From Sporomusaceae bacterium (GTDB lineage Bacteria > Bacillota > Negativicutes > UBA1444): a stretch of 64,000 nt of DNA. Below are positions 35,626 through 43,813 of the stretch, in pieces (the stretch's first letter is position 1; each line of letters begins with the position of its first letter). The stretch covers positions 118,255 through 182,254 of the forward strand of contig JAHDPL010000020.1 in NCBI GenBank assembly GCA_018434355.1, read 5' to 3'. The notes below the pieces were generated by a model, which worked only from the letters and a program-made list of their open reading frames with translations, made no database searches and was not told the DNA's origin. The position numbers and the translations under genes were made by a program.

Positions 35626-35980
35626 GATTGTGAAAACCGGCATGGACATTTTCCAGCGGCGACAACTTGCCTTCGGCAAACGCAGCGATATTTTCCTGCA
35701 CCGACTTGCTGATGGTCTTATACATCTTCAGCCCGGCTTCCTTGAGAACATTAGCCGCGTTTTCACCGCATTGGGGGACCACCACGACCGCAGCGCCGCT
35801 GTCTACAACCGCCTGCGCCGCTTTAATCCCGGCGCCGCCTTGGCTGGCGATTGCGGTATTGTCAAAGAATGCGCACGTTTTTTCTTCCATGTCATAAATT
35901 AAAAAATACGGCGTCCGGCCAAAGGATTCGGCGATTCCCGACTCAAGCGATTTGTTGAACACTGGCATTGCGATTTTCAT
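35612..35980 (-). CDS. NifX/NifB-C-terminal-like metallocluster carrier
   Basis: 122 residues; ATG 35980. Single dinitrogenase-cofactor-type domain (MKIAMPVFNKSLESGIAESFGRTPYFLIYD opening split around GIAESFG, then a VVVPQCGENAANVL segment). In nitrogen fixation these domains carry Fe-S/Mo precursors; in the ORP system the same fold holds a Mo-Cu-sulfide cluster. No nitrogenase genes are in the window, so an ORP-like role is more likely. Confidence 0.8.
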   Translation of the reverse strand: MKIAMPVFNKSLESGIAESFGRTPYFLIYDMEEKTCAFFDNTAIASQGGAGIKAAQAVVDSGAAVVVVPQCGENAANVLKEAGLKMYKTISKSVQENIAAFAEGKLSPLENVHAGFHNHGGK

Positions 35981-36017
35981 GATAAATCCCCCTCATTTTT
36001 GTTATTGCAAGGCTTGC

Positions 36018-36062
36018 TGTGCAAGGCAAGGCGCCCCGTCATCGGTCGCCTTGCCTTGCACA
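36018..36062. repeat. Perfect 16-bp inverted repeat between DUF5320 and NifX-like genes
   Basis: TGTGCAAGGCAAGGCG (36018-36033) is mirrored at 36047-36062 with a 13-base loop. No T tract follows on either strand, so it is more likely an mRNA processing or stability element than a terminator. Confidence 0.75.
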
Positions 36063-36073
36063 GTCACTCTTTG

Positions 36074-36397
36074 TTATTCGTTGTCTGGATCAATGTTGCC
36101 CATGCGCTGTTTCACTTGTTGCAGCTGCTGCTCCAAAGCGTCAACTTGCCTGGTCAAGATTTCTTTTTCGCTACCAACCATCGCATTCATTTGCGCACCT
36201 TGTTGCGCCGCAAACTGATTGCCGGCCTGAAATCCTGCGCCTTGCATCATGCCGGCTCCGCCACGCCGGCAACCAAAACCGCCGAACATCCCCGGAGCGT
36301 TCATCGGCCCCGGCGCAACAGTCCCCGCGCAAAAGCCAGCGCGACGTCCTGTCATCGGCCCCATCCCCATCGGTCCGGTTCCATCTCCTCTTGGCAT
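36074..36397 (-). CDS. DUF5320-type Gly/Met-rich small protein
   Basis: 107 residues from ATG 36397 (GAAGGAG site); the longer frame to 36460 has no ribosome site. The N-terminus MPRGDGTGPMGMGPMTGR with GFCAG is the hallmark of this family, followed by a Gly/Met-rich stretch with GFGCRRGG and a C-terminal coiled coil ~75-105 (heptads of Leu/Val/Met). Family members accompany NifX-like proteins and MinD-type ATPases in anaerobes; function unknown. Confidence 0.8.
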   Translation of the reverse strand: MPRGDGTGPMGMGPMTGRRAGFCAGTVAPGPMNAPGMFGGFGCRRGGAGMMQGAGFQAGNQFAAQQGAQMNAMVGSEKEILTRQVDALEQQLQQVKQRMGNIDPDNE

Positions 36398-36455
36398 ATC
36401 AATCACTCCTTCACTGTTTTTCGGTTTCATATGATTTTGGATCGGCGCCGTTTTC

Positions 36456-36501
36456 GTCATATGTCCATAATCATCGTACTGCTATTATGAAATTATGTCA
36501 A
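36456..36501 (-). promoter_or_regulatory. Promoter and palindromic site of the DUF5320-NifX-ATPase operon
   Basis: On the minus strand TTGACA (36496-36501) and TACGAT (36473-36478) are 17 bases apart. GGACATATGAC (36456-36466, minus strand) lies just downstream of the -10 box; the same 11-mer occurs near the promoter of the Mrp-NifX gene, so it is a candidate shared operator. Confidence 0.6.
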
Positions 36502-36541
36502 CAACTTGCGGAAAAATTTTTCGCCCCTCTTTTTTTTGCTG

Positions 36542-36584
36542 GAGAGGCTGCCTCGCAGTCATCAGCCTAACGAAGCAGCCTCTC
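36542..36584. repeat. Inverted repeat downstream of the Mrp-NifX gene
   Basis: A 14-base arm (36542-36555) pairs with 36571-36584 with one mismatch and a 15-base loop, 15 bases after the Mrp-NifX stop. A run of eight Ts lies on the plus-strand 5' side only, so on the transcript it reads as As; this is not a standard terminator. Confidence 0.6.
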
Positions 36585-36598
36585 CCAATTATACGATA

Positions 36599-37792
36599 TC
36601 AGTGTCCGCAGCCGTGATGGTCATCCCCGTCATGGTTGCAGGAATTTCCGCCCACCGCCAGATTTTTCGCCAGATACTGGTTGACCAGGTCAACCGGTTT
36701 GCCGGATTGTACGCCGCAAACCACCGCTACGCCGCGTGATTGAAAAATCTGCTGGGCCGCTTCGCCCATGCCGCCGACCAGGACCACGGTGGCGCCTTGA
36801 TCTGCAATCCAGTTGGGAATCACGCCGGGTGCATGCGGCGGCGGAACCAGGTTTTCCACGACCGCGATTTTTCCGGCCTCGATTGTCGCAAACAAAAACT
36901 CTTCACAGTGGCCAAAATGACTGCTGAGCATTCCGCCGGCCACCGGCACCGCAATTTTCTCCATTTTATTTTCCCCTTTCGCTACCTTTTCCTCCGTTAC
37001 CTCATCCAGCAAGACATTACCGACAATTTCATCGACTGCCGCCTTCATGGCGATAGAGCGCTCCATCGCCGACACGCCGTCATCGCCGGCGCACACGACC
37101 ATCGGGTCGATTGGCATCCGGCCCAAAAAAGGCACGTTGAATTCCCGCGCCAACGCTTCGCCGCCGCCGGTTTTGAAAATCGCCGCATGATGTCCGCATT
37201 CCGGACAAACATAACCGCTCATGTTTTCAATTACACCCACGATATTCATGCCGACCTGACGGCAGAAGTTCAGCGATTTCCTCACATCGGCCAACGCCAC
37301 GCCCTGCGGCGTGGTAACGACAATCGCGCCGCATCCGGGAATAAACTGGGCAATCGTCAACGGCTCATCACCAGTACCGGGCGGGCTGTCAATGACCAAA
37401 GCATCCAGCGGACCCCAGTCGACATCCACCAGAAACTGCTTGATAACGCCGATTTTCAGCGGTCCTCGCCAAATCACCGCGTCGTCGCTATGTTGCAAAA
37501 AGCCCTGCATCGAAATAATTTTTAGGTTGTCCGAATAAGGATACGGTTGAATCTTGCCATTCACCGTTCCCAGCGCCAGCCCGGTCAACCCCATGATCCG
37601 GGCGATGCTCGGTCCATGCACATCAATATCAAGCAACCCGGTGCGCATCCCCTTGGCCGCCAACGCCGATGCGATGCCTGCCGCCATCGTGCTCTTGCCC
37701 ACGCCGCCTTTGCCGCTCATCACCATGAACACACGCTTTACGCTTTTAAGAAATTCCTGAATCTCCGCCTCTTGTTGTCCTGCTTGTTCCAC
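36599..37792 (-). CDS. Mrp/NBP35-type ATPase fused to NifX-like domain
   Basis: 397 residues; ATG 37792. Residues ~1-265: Mrp ATPase with SGKGGVGKST, DIDVHGPS, SPPGTGDEP and the bridging cluster pair CPECG. Residues ~277-385: NifX-like domain (MEKIAVPVAGGMLSSHFGHCEEF). The end is a His/Cys tail (NHDGDDHHGCGH) suited to metal binding. An in-frame ATG at 36964 with GAAAGGGGA upstream could give the NifX part alone. Probably an Fe-S or mixed-metal cluster carrier of the ORP type. Confidence 0.87.
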   Translation of the reverse strand: MEQAGQQEAEIQEFLKSVKRVFMVMSGKGGVGKSTMAAGIASALAAKGMRTGLLDIDVHGPSIARIMGLTGLALGTVNGKIQPYPYSDNLKIISMQGFLQHSDDAVIWRGPLKIGVIKQFLVDVDWGPLDALVIDSPPGTGDEPLTIAQFIPGCGAIVVTTPQGVALADVRKSLNFCRQVGMNIVGVIENMSGYVCPECGHHAAIFKTGGGEALAREFNVPFLGRMPIDPMVVCAGDDGVSAMERSIAMKAAVDEIVGNVLLDEVTEEKVAKGENKMEKIAVPVAGGMLSSHFGHCEEFLFATIEAGKIAVVENLVPPPHAPGVIPNWIADQGATVVLVGGMGEAAQQIFQSRGVAVVCGVQSGKPVDLVNQYLAKNLAVGGNSCNHDGDDHHGCGH

Positions 37793-37864
37793 CGGAATCA
37801 GTCCCCCTCTTTTTCATTGCTGCGCACGGTGATAGGTTTCTGCCTCGTCCGCGCCGTTAGTTTT

Positions 37865-37914
37865 GGACATATGACACTTACTTTTCATTATACAACGTTT
37901 TGGACTTAAGTCAA
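37865..37914 (-). promoter_or_regulatory. Promoter and operator candidates of the Mrp-NifX gene
   Basis: On the minus strand TTGACT (37909-37914) and TATAAT (37887-37892) are 16 bases apart. GACTTAAGTC, a perfect palindrome, overlaps the -35 box (37903-37912), and the 11-mer GGACATATGAC lies at 37865-37875. The string GTCCAAAAC occurs twice around the promoter. Confidence 0.75.
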
Positions 37915-37951
37915 TAAAATCAAAGGCCCCCGCGCACAGATCGCAGGAGCC
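37914..37951 (-). terminator. Terminator of the citrate operon
   Basis: On the minus strand GGCTCCTGCG pairs with CGCGGGGGCC (37951-37925) and is followed by TTTGATTTT. It lies 25 bases after the citX stop and abuts the Mrp-NifX promoter. Confidence 0.75.
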
Positions 37952-37976
37952 GTTGAGAGCCTTATTTACCACTCAA

Positions 37977-38540
37977 TTAATGATTTGTTGTTTCCCCGTG
38001 TCGACGAAAATCTTCCAGCAGCATCGCCACCGCTGCTGTCACTTCCTTTACATCATGCCGCCGCCCCCGGATGCACAGAATCGCCGGCTCGGCGCAAACA
38101 AAACAGCGCCGTCCGGCCAACCCGGCTGAGTCACGGCTGAGCTGCGTCCCTGACGCATCAAACACATCGATGTCCAGGAGCCGGCCAAAGGACTGTTCGG
38201 TCTCGACCTGCACCGCCAGCTGCTTCAACAGCGCCGCATCGCCCGCCACCGCCAGCACCGCCGCCGGTCCGGCGAACGCAGACAGCCGCCGCATCTCTCT
38301 GACATGGACGCCTGCCGCGGCAAACAATCCTTCCAGCCGTGTCAGCGCATACTCGATCAGCGCAAGCGTATCTTGATCATATTTTACCGACCCCGGCATG
38401 TTGACCGAAATACTGACCACGGCAGCCTGACAGCGGGACCGCAGCTCTGCCTGAACTGCGGCCCGTTCTTCTTTTGTCTGCAGAACCTGCTCCAGAGTAA
38501 CCGGCTGCGCCGAGCTGCTTCGTATTGGGAATTTGTGCAC
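37977..38540 (-). CDS. citX: Apo-citrate lyase phosphoribosyl-dephospho-CoA transferase CitX
   Basis: 187 residues from GTG 38540, chosen for AAAGGAG seven bases upstream and because it gives the usual CitX length; the frame extends 42 codons further without support. The motif FGRLLDIDVFD and the cysteines in CFVCAEPAILC are family features. It attaches the prosthetic group to the CitD carrier protein. CitG, which makes that group, is not in the window. Confidence 0.85.
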   Translation of the reverse strand: MHKFPIRSSSAQPVTLEQVLQTKEERAAVQAELRSRCQAAVVSISVNMPGSVKYDQDTLALIEYALTRLEGLFAAAGVHVREMRRLSAFAGPAAVLAVAGDAALLKQLAVQVETEQSFGRLLDIDVFDASGTQLSRDSAGLAGRRCFVCAEPAILCIRGRRHDVKEVTAAVAMLLEDFRRHGETTNH

Positions 38541-38553
38541 CTTCCCGCTCCTT

Positions 38554-39603
38554 TTAATGCCTTGAATCGCTTTGGCGAATCTTGGCCAAAATTGGCTCGG
38601 CTGCCGGCGACTGCAAATATTCCAGTGTTGTCGGCGGTACCATACTTTTAATACCCCACCAGTCATCCTGGCGAATCATCTCGCGCACCTTCGATGCGCT
38701 GACGATTTCTCCGGCCACGCCAACTCGGGGAATCATTCTGAATGAGATGCCGTGGCGCGGCAGAATCTCCTGCATCGCCTCGTTGTAGGCATTGGTGACC
38801 GGGCAGTAAGGTTCTTCGCCGATATAGCGGGCTTTTATCCCCAGCGCCGGCGCGATTTTTTCAGCAAACACCTCTATGTCCAGACGGGTCTGCGCCACCA
38901 CCTTGTCCTCGTCACGCGTAAAGTACGTGGGAAATGTGGCAGCGGAAATGATGTAGTTACCGGCGGGAAACACCGCCACGTTGGAGAGATCTGCCACCCC
39001 GCGCCGCACCAGCTGCAACCGGTCGGCAAACGGAAACAACGAGCGGTCCTCGCTGACAACAAAAACGATCACCGCCTCGCTCTCACTTGCTGCATGCTCG
39101 ATCAGCGCCCGGTGGCCTTTGGTGAAGGGGTTGCAGTTGACGACGATCGCCGCCCGCTCCGGTTTCAAATGAGTAGTCTGTTGCTGGATTTTGCGGCAAT
39201 ATTCTTCCACCGAGCCCAGCCCGGTTTCCAGCAACGCCACATATGGCTCGGCCCGGGCGATTTCCGTGAAGCCCAGTGCTGCGAACAGATGGGATTTGGC
39301 CGGTTTGGTAAACAGGAAGTAATGCAGCCGTCCTCGCTGCGCCTGTTCCTGCATCAACCGACTGACGATCCTCGCGGTCAGCCCAGCGCCTTGCACCGAC
39401 TCGTCCACGGCGATATTGCGCAGCACTTCGCCGGCGAACGATCCTGTCGCCACGATCCTGTCATCCTGAAACAAAGCCGTAGTAAACTCGACGTCCGTCT
39501 CGAACGTCAAATCGAACCGGGCCAAGAAATCCCTGATCAGATTTACATCGACCGGGTCGGCCAGATTGATCGTCCTTTCATAGGGTTCGCTCCACTCCGC
39601 CAT
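38554..39603 (-). CDS. citC: [Citrate (pro-3S)-lyase] ligase
   Basis: 349 residues from ATG 39603 (GGAGG site). Residues ~1-130 are a GNAT-like domain, followed by a nucleotidyltransferase domain with NCNPFTKGHRALIEHA (the HxGH-type motif as TKGH). It acetylates the thiol of the CitD prosthetic group with ATP and acetate to activate citrate lyase. Confidence 0.92.
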   Translation of the reverse strand: MAEWSEPYERTINLADPVDVNLIRDFLARFDLTFETDVEFTTALFQDDRIVATGSFAGEVLRNIAVDESVQGAGLTARIVSRLMQEQAQRGRLHYFLFTKPAKSHLFAALGFTEIARAEPYVALLETGLGSVEEYCRKIQQQTTHLKPERAAIVVNCNPFTKGHRALIEHAASESEAVIVFVVSEDRSLFPFADRLQLVRRGVADLSNVAVFPAGNYIISAATFPTYFTRDEDKVVAQTRLDIEVFAEKIAPALGIKARYIGEEPYCPVTNAYNEAMQEILPRHGISFRMIPRVGVAGEIVSASKVREMIRQDDWWGIKSMVPPTTLEYLQSPAAEPILAKIRQSDSRH

Positions 39604-39607
39604 CGGT

Positions 39608-41149
39608 CTAACCTCCTGCTTGCCGCACCACATCGATCACAGTTCCGTCCCGGTATTCGACCAGCCCGACGATCCGACCATCGAATGTCGGCGCTACAGG
39701 AACTCCGGCCATTTTTTCGGCCAGCATTTTCAAATCGTGAACATCGCGCACCGGCAAGCCGGAGTCCTTAAGTCGCGAGGCAAGTTCGGCCCGCCGCGGA
39801 TTGACCGCCACCCCGTGTTCGGTTACCAATACGTCGACGGTTTCGCCGGGAGTCGTCACCGTCAGCACCTTGTCCAGCAAGATCGGCAAGCGTCCCCGCA
39901 ACAAATTGGCCACGATAATCGTCATCTTCGCGCCGGCCGCCGCATCGCTGTGACCGCCGGAGCCGCCCATGATGATGCCGTCCGATCCGGTCGTGACATT
40001 GACGTTGAAATCGGTGTCAATTTCGGTCGCGCCCAAAATCACGGTGTCTAACATGTTGACGACACAGCCCGAATTAAAAGGGTTGGCGTAATAGCCGGCG
40101 CTGACTTCCAGATGGTTGGGGTTCGTCGCCAGCGATTTCACTGCTTCCAGGTCAAAATCCTGCACATCGATGATGCGTTTGAATAATCCTCTGTCTAACA
40201 TATTCACCAGATAGCCGGTAATTCCTCCCATGGCAAAACTGCCGCTTATGCCGCGCCGTTCCATGATCCGCGCCATATAGTCGGCTGCAGCCAGCGACGC
40301 GCCGCCGGCGCCGGTCTGGAATGAGAATCCTTCCTTTAGCAAACCGGAAGCCGCAATGACTTGGGCGGCCGATTGGGCGATCTTCAGGCCGACTGGGTCT
40401 TTGGTAATCGTGGTGGTACCGGAAACAATTCCCTTGGGATCACCGATTTTTTCCACCGCGACCACATAGTCGACCCGGGTCTGGGGAATCGAAACCGGCG
40501 CCAGCGGATAGTCGACCAGATAGTCGGTCACTGCCACCACATGGTCGGCATACTCGGCATCCGGCATCGCATAACCGAGCGAACCGCAGGCCGCCGGCCC
40601 CATCGTGCCGCTCACATTGCCGTAACGGTCACAGGCCGGGGCGGCGATAAAGGCGACATCGACATGGGCCTGCCCGGCCTCAATCGCTCTGGCCCGCCCG
40701 CCATGGGTCCGCATGATTACCGGGTTAGCCAGCACGCCCTGCGACAGAGCCTTTCCGACCGGTCCCGAAATGTAGTTGGTATCCAGACCGCCGACCACGC
40801 CGCTTCGGATATGGTCGATCAGCGGCGCATGAACCGGAAAGATCGAACTGATCATGATGTTCAAGTTTCTGCGACCAAGGCTTGCCGCCACCGCCAACAC
40901 CTGATTCAGCACGCCGTCGCCGTTGCGAAAATGATGGTGGAAGGACAAGGTCATTCCATCTTTCACCGGAATCCGCTTAAACACCTCCGCCAAATTATCC
41001 AGCACTTTGTCGTCGCCGGGCCGAGCTTGTTTCATCAGCGGCGCATAGCGCCGCAGCGGCTGCGTTGTTTGAAACGCACCGGCGAATGCCGCGACCTGAC
41101 CGTAGCCCGCCGCCGCTGCCGGAATTTCTCTGCCTACTGCGTTCTTCAT
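39608..41149 (-). CDS. citF: Citrate lyase alpha subunit (citrate CoA-transferase)
   Basis: 513 residues, normal length; ATG 41149 overlaps the citE stop (ATGA-type). Signatures SFHHHFRNGD, GGLDTNYISGPVGKAL and the C-terminal AVNPRR. It exchanges the acetyl group on the carrier protein for citryl. Confidence 0.95.
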   Translation of the reverse strand: MKNAVGREIPAAAAGYGQVAAFAGAFQTTQPLRRYAPLMKQARPGDDKVLDNLAEVFKRIPVKDGMTLSFHHHFRNGDGVLNQVLAVAASLGRRNLNIMISSIFPVHAPLIDHIRSGVVGGLDTNYISGPVGKALSQGVLANPVIMRTHGGRARAIEAGQAHVDVAFIAAPACDRYGNVSGTMGPAACGSLGYAMPDAEYADHVVAVTDYLVDYPLAPVSIPQTRVDYVVAVEKIGDPKGIVSGTTTITKDPVGLKIAQSAAQVIAASGLLKEGFSFQTGAGGASLAAADYMARIMERRGISGSFAMGGITGYLVNMLDRGLFKRIIDVQDFDLEAVKSLATNPNHLEVSAGYYANPFNSGCVVNMLDTVILGATEIDTDFNVNVTTGSDGIIMGGSGGHSDAAAGAKMTIIVANLLRGRLPILLDKVLTVTTPGETVDVLVTEHGVAVNPRRAELASRLKDSGLPVRDVHDLKMLAEKMAGVPVAPTFDGRIVGLVEYRDGTVIDVVRQAGG

Positions 41150-42027
41150 TGTTCAGCACCTCCGGCCGGATTATTCTCCGCCAGTTTTAGCACATGTCTG
41201 GCCCGCAGTTCAATCGGCGCATCAATCATCTTGCCGTCGAGCGAAACTGCGCCTGCGCCTTCCAGCTCCGCTTGCCGCAGCACCGCCAGCACCCGCTGGG
41301 CCCAGCGAATTTCTTCGGCGCTCGGGTTCATCACCTCATGGATAATATCGACCTGCCTAGGATGAATCGCCAGTTTCCCCTTGTAGCCGAGTTGACGGGC
41401 CAGCGCGACATCGGCCCGCAGACCTGCTTCGTCGTTGATATCGGTAAACGGCGTATCGATTGCGGCGACTCCCGCCGCCGCCGCCGCATTGATCAACATG
41501 CTGCGAGCACTCATGATTTCCAACCCGTCTCGGGTTCGTTTGGCGCCGAGGGCCGCCGTATAGTCTTCCGCGCCGAAGGCCAGGGCAATCAAGCGGGCAT
41601 GGGCGGTTGCGACGGCATACGCTTCCGCCAGACCGCGCGGGGTTTCAATCAGGGCGATGATTTGCACCGGCGCCTGCCCCGGTTGTTCCAACGATTCCAG
41701 CAAACCGGCCACCGCTTGGATATCGGCCGCCGACTGAACTTTTGGCGCCAAGACGGCTGCCGGGGCGCAGGCAACAATCCGCCGCAAATCCTCTTCGCCG
41801 CCGGTTTCCAGCGTATTGATCCGCACAACCTTCGCACTGGTTTTGAAATCGACGCTTTGCAATGCTTCAGCGACCAGAAACCGCGCGGCATCCTTTTCGC
41901 GCAGCGCCACCGCATCTTCCAGGTCAAGGATCACCGCATCAGCGCCAAATACACCGGCAGCCTGCAACATCGCCGGATTGTTGCCGGGAACGAACAGCAT
42001 GGAGCGCAACACGTCAAGCATCGCCAT
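41146..42027 (-). CDS. citE: Citrate lyase beta subunit (citryl lyase)
   Basis: 293 residues; ATG 42027 inside the end of citD. HpcH/HpaI-type TIM barrel with MLFVPGNNPAML, VILDLEDAVAL (metal Asp/Glu), ALIETPRGL and the late KLAIHPRQVDIIH. It splits citryl-ACP to oxaloacetate and acetyl-ACP. Confidence 0.95.
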   Translation of the reverse strand: MAMLDVLRSMLFVPGNNPAMLQAAGVFGADAVILDLEDAVALREKDAARFLVAEALQSVDFKTSAKVVRINTLETGGEEDLRRIVACAPAAVLAPKVQSAADIQAVAGLLESLEQPGQAPVQIIALIETPRGLAEAYAVATAHARLIALAFGAEDYTAALGAKRTRDGLEIMSARSMLINAAAAAGVAAIDTPFTDINDEAGLRADVALARQLGYKGKLAIHPRQVDIIHEVMNPSAEEIRWAQRVLAVLRQAELEGAGAVSLDGKMIDAPIELRARHVLKLAENNPAGGAEQ

Positions 42028-42310
42028 CCACCTCCCCCACCAGTCCGGCCCGTTCCAGCGCAGCCTTGGTCCGTGCAGTCAACGCATATTCCAGCGCGCC
42101 TCGGTCCACCACTTTCATCGCTGCATCAACAACGCCGTAATGTTCCACCACCGCCAGCACAGTCCGCCGGATCGACTCGCCGTATTGCAACAAGACCAGG
42201 CTCTCTATGCTGATCTCAATCCCGCTTCCTAGTTCCGCCGGCGCGACTGTCACTACCACGTCGCCCGATTCCAGCGTTCCGGCCTGGGCCGGTTTTGTCA
42301 ATGTTGTCAT
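42014..42310 (-). CDS. citD: Citrate lyase gamma subunit (acyl carrier protein)
   Basis: 98 residues; ATG 42310. The serine that carries the phosphoribosyl-dephospho-CoA group is in AGTLESGDVVV near residue 14. Overlaps citE by 14 bases, indicating coupled translation. Confidence 0.93.
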   Translation of the reverse strand: MTTLTKPAQAGTLESGDVVVTVAPAELGSGIEISIESLVLLQYGESIRRTVLAVVEHYGVVDAAMKVVDRGALEYALTARTKAALERAGLVGEVDGDA

Positions 42311-42342
42311 ATCAGTTCCACCACCTTACCAGATATCATGCA

Positions 42343-43656
42343 TTATGAAAACGCGGCAATCAAAATTCCGCCGATAATTAACATGATCGCTCCGCCGATG
42401 CGGGAAGAAATCTGGGCGAACGGCATCGCATTCATCCGTTTGGCTGCGCTGAGCACGGCCACGTCACCAGTGCCGCCCATGTTGGCCATGCAGAGACCGG
42501 CCGTAATCGACGATTCGATCGGAAAGAAGCCGACCAGTTTGCCGCCATACCAAGTACCGATGATCGCACCCATCACCACAGTAAACACCAGTAAAAGATA
42601 CTGCCAGGTGAAGGCGGCAATAATCTGACCCAGGTCCGTATAAGCCACGCCGATTCCGACCAACAGTGCGGCGGTTAGGTTGGTGGCGATGAACTGGAAC
42701 CAGTTGCGAGCGGCGATTTCATATTCCCGCGGCATGATTCCAAGCGCTTTTACCGCTGCCACGCTGAGAATCATCCAGGCGAAAGAGTGGATTTTGGGGA
42801 AAAGTTTTTCAATCCCCAGTCCGACAATAAAGAACGAAGTCGCGAGCAACAGACCGATCCCCAGACTTTGTAGCGTCAGCACATCGGCCGCCTCTTTGGC
42901 ATTGGCATCCGCCGTTTCATCCTTTACAGACATCAACTGCCCGTTGCCGGTCCACTCGGGATGCGCTTTGCCCAAACGGTCAAACAGACCGCCGGCGATA
43001 ATCGACATCGCATTGCCAAGCGCCACCGCTGGAATCATCATTGACAACATTTTCGCGGGGTCAGCGCCGGTCGAACCGGCGTAAATTTTCGACATCGGCA
43101 CCGCCCCTGCGCCCATGCCGCCGCCCATAATCGGCACGCCGATATACAAAACCGCCTCTTTCCAGCCATACCCGATCAGAGATCCGACCAGCGCCACACC
43201 GCCCAAACTAACGGCGACGCCAAGCAGAATGACCGGGATATAGCGGGCAAACGCCGCAATCAATAGTTTGCGGCTCATCCCCAAAATCGATCCGGTTATC
43301 AGTGCAGCAATATAAAAGTCCAAAAAACCCATTCGGCCCATAAAATCTTTCACCAAAGCAATCGCCGGTTTCGGAAACAGCCCCCAGTGCACCAAAGCGG
43401 CCATGCCAAAAATCGTCGCGATGGCGCCGCCACCCAGCAACGTGTTTACCAACGGCACCCGTTCGCCAATTTCCCACCAGATTGCGCCGAGCACCATCAT
43501 TACGGCAAATGCACCGATCATGTTCATTGGCGCCAAAATCTTGTCTGCTTTCGGACCGAACACGATAAACGTGCCCGCCAGCACCACAACAGCCACCACA
43601 GCAAACACCGGCAATGACAATCCCGCCATCGTAAAAGGCTTTTTGTTTTCAGACAT
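42343..43656 (-). CDS. 2-hydroxycarboxylate transporter (CitS family)
   Basis: 437 residues from ATG 43656 with GAAGGAG upstream. About eleven hydrophobic segments; family signatures GGGMGAGAVPMSKIY and, near the C-terminus, CMANMGGTGDVAVLSAAKRM. It imports citrate (or malate) with Na+ or H+ across the inner membrane. Being first in the citDEFCX operon, citrate is the likely substrate. Confidence 0.92.
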   Translation of the reverse strand: MSENKKPFTMAGLSLPVFAVVAVVVLAGTFIVFGPKADKILAPMNMIGAFAVMMVLGAIWWEIGERVPLVNTLLGGGAIATIFGMAALVHWGLFPKPAIALVKDFMGRMGFLDFYIAALITGSILGMSRKLLIAAFARYIPVILLGVAVSLGGVALVGSLIGYGWKEAVLYIGVPIMGGGMGAGAVPMSKIYAGSTGADPAKMLSMMIPAVALGNAMSIIAGGLFDRLGKAHPEWTGNGQLMSVKDETADANAKEAADVLTLQSLGIGLLLATSFFIVGLGIEKLFPKIHSFAWMILSVAAVKALGIMPREYEIAARNWFQFIATNLTAALLVGIGVAYTDLGQIIAAFTWQYLLLVFTVVMGAIIGTWYGGKLVGFFPIESSITAGLCMANMGGTGDVAVLSAAKRMNAMPFAQISSRIGGAIMLIIGGILIAAFS

Positions 43657-43813
43657 CCCCTGCACACTCCTTCATAAATAATCGATGCCGAACGACGCAG
43701 CGCCCTCATCAGGCTCAGTATAGTATTGATAGAAAATTAAAAAAATGTTTTTGTAACATAAGTAAGCACGCAAAAAAAAGCGCCGGCGTACCAGCTAACT
43801 CTTCTCATCGTCT
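43657..43813 (-). promoter_or_regulatory. citS promoter region and probable citB terminator
   Basis: Very AT-rich between 43720 and 43770, with TATACT on the minus strand near 43720 as a possible -10 box. An imperfect hairpin at 43780-43797 followed by eight Ts on the minus strand (43772-43779) probably ends citB transcription. No clear CitB operator was identified. Confidence 0.45.

Noticed and set aside
33465..37792. Nitrogen fixation (nif) cluster
   Set aside because: NifX-like and NifU-like domains occur, but there is no nifH, nifD, nifK or nifB-type radical SAM gene.
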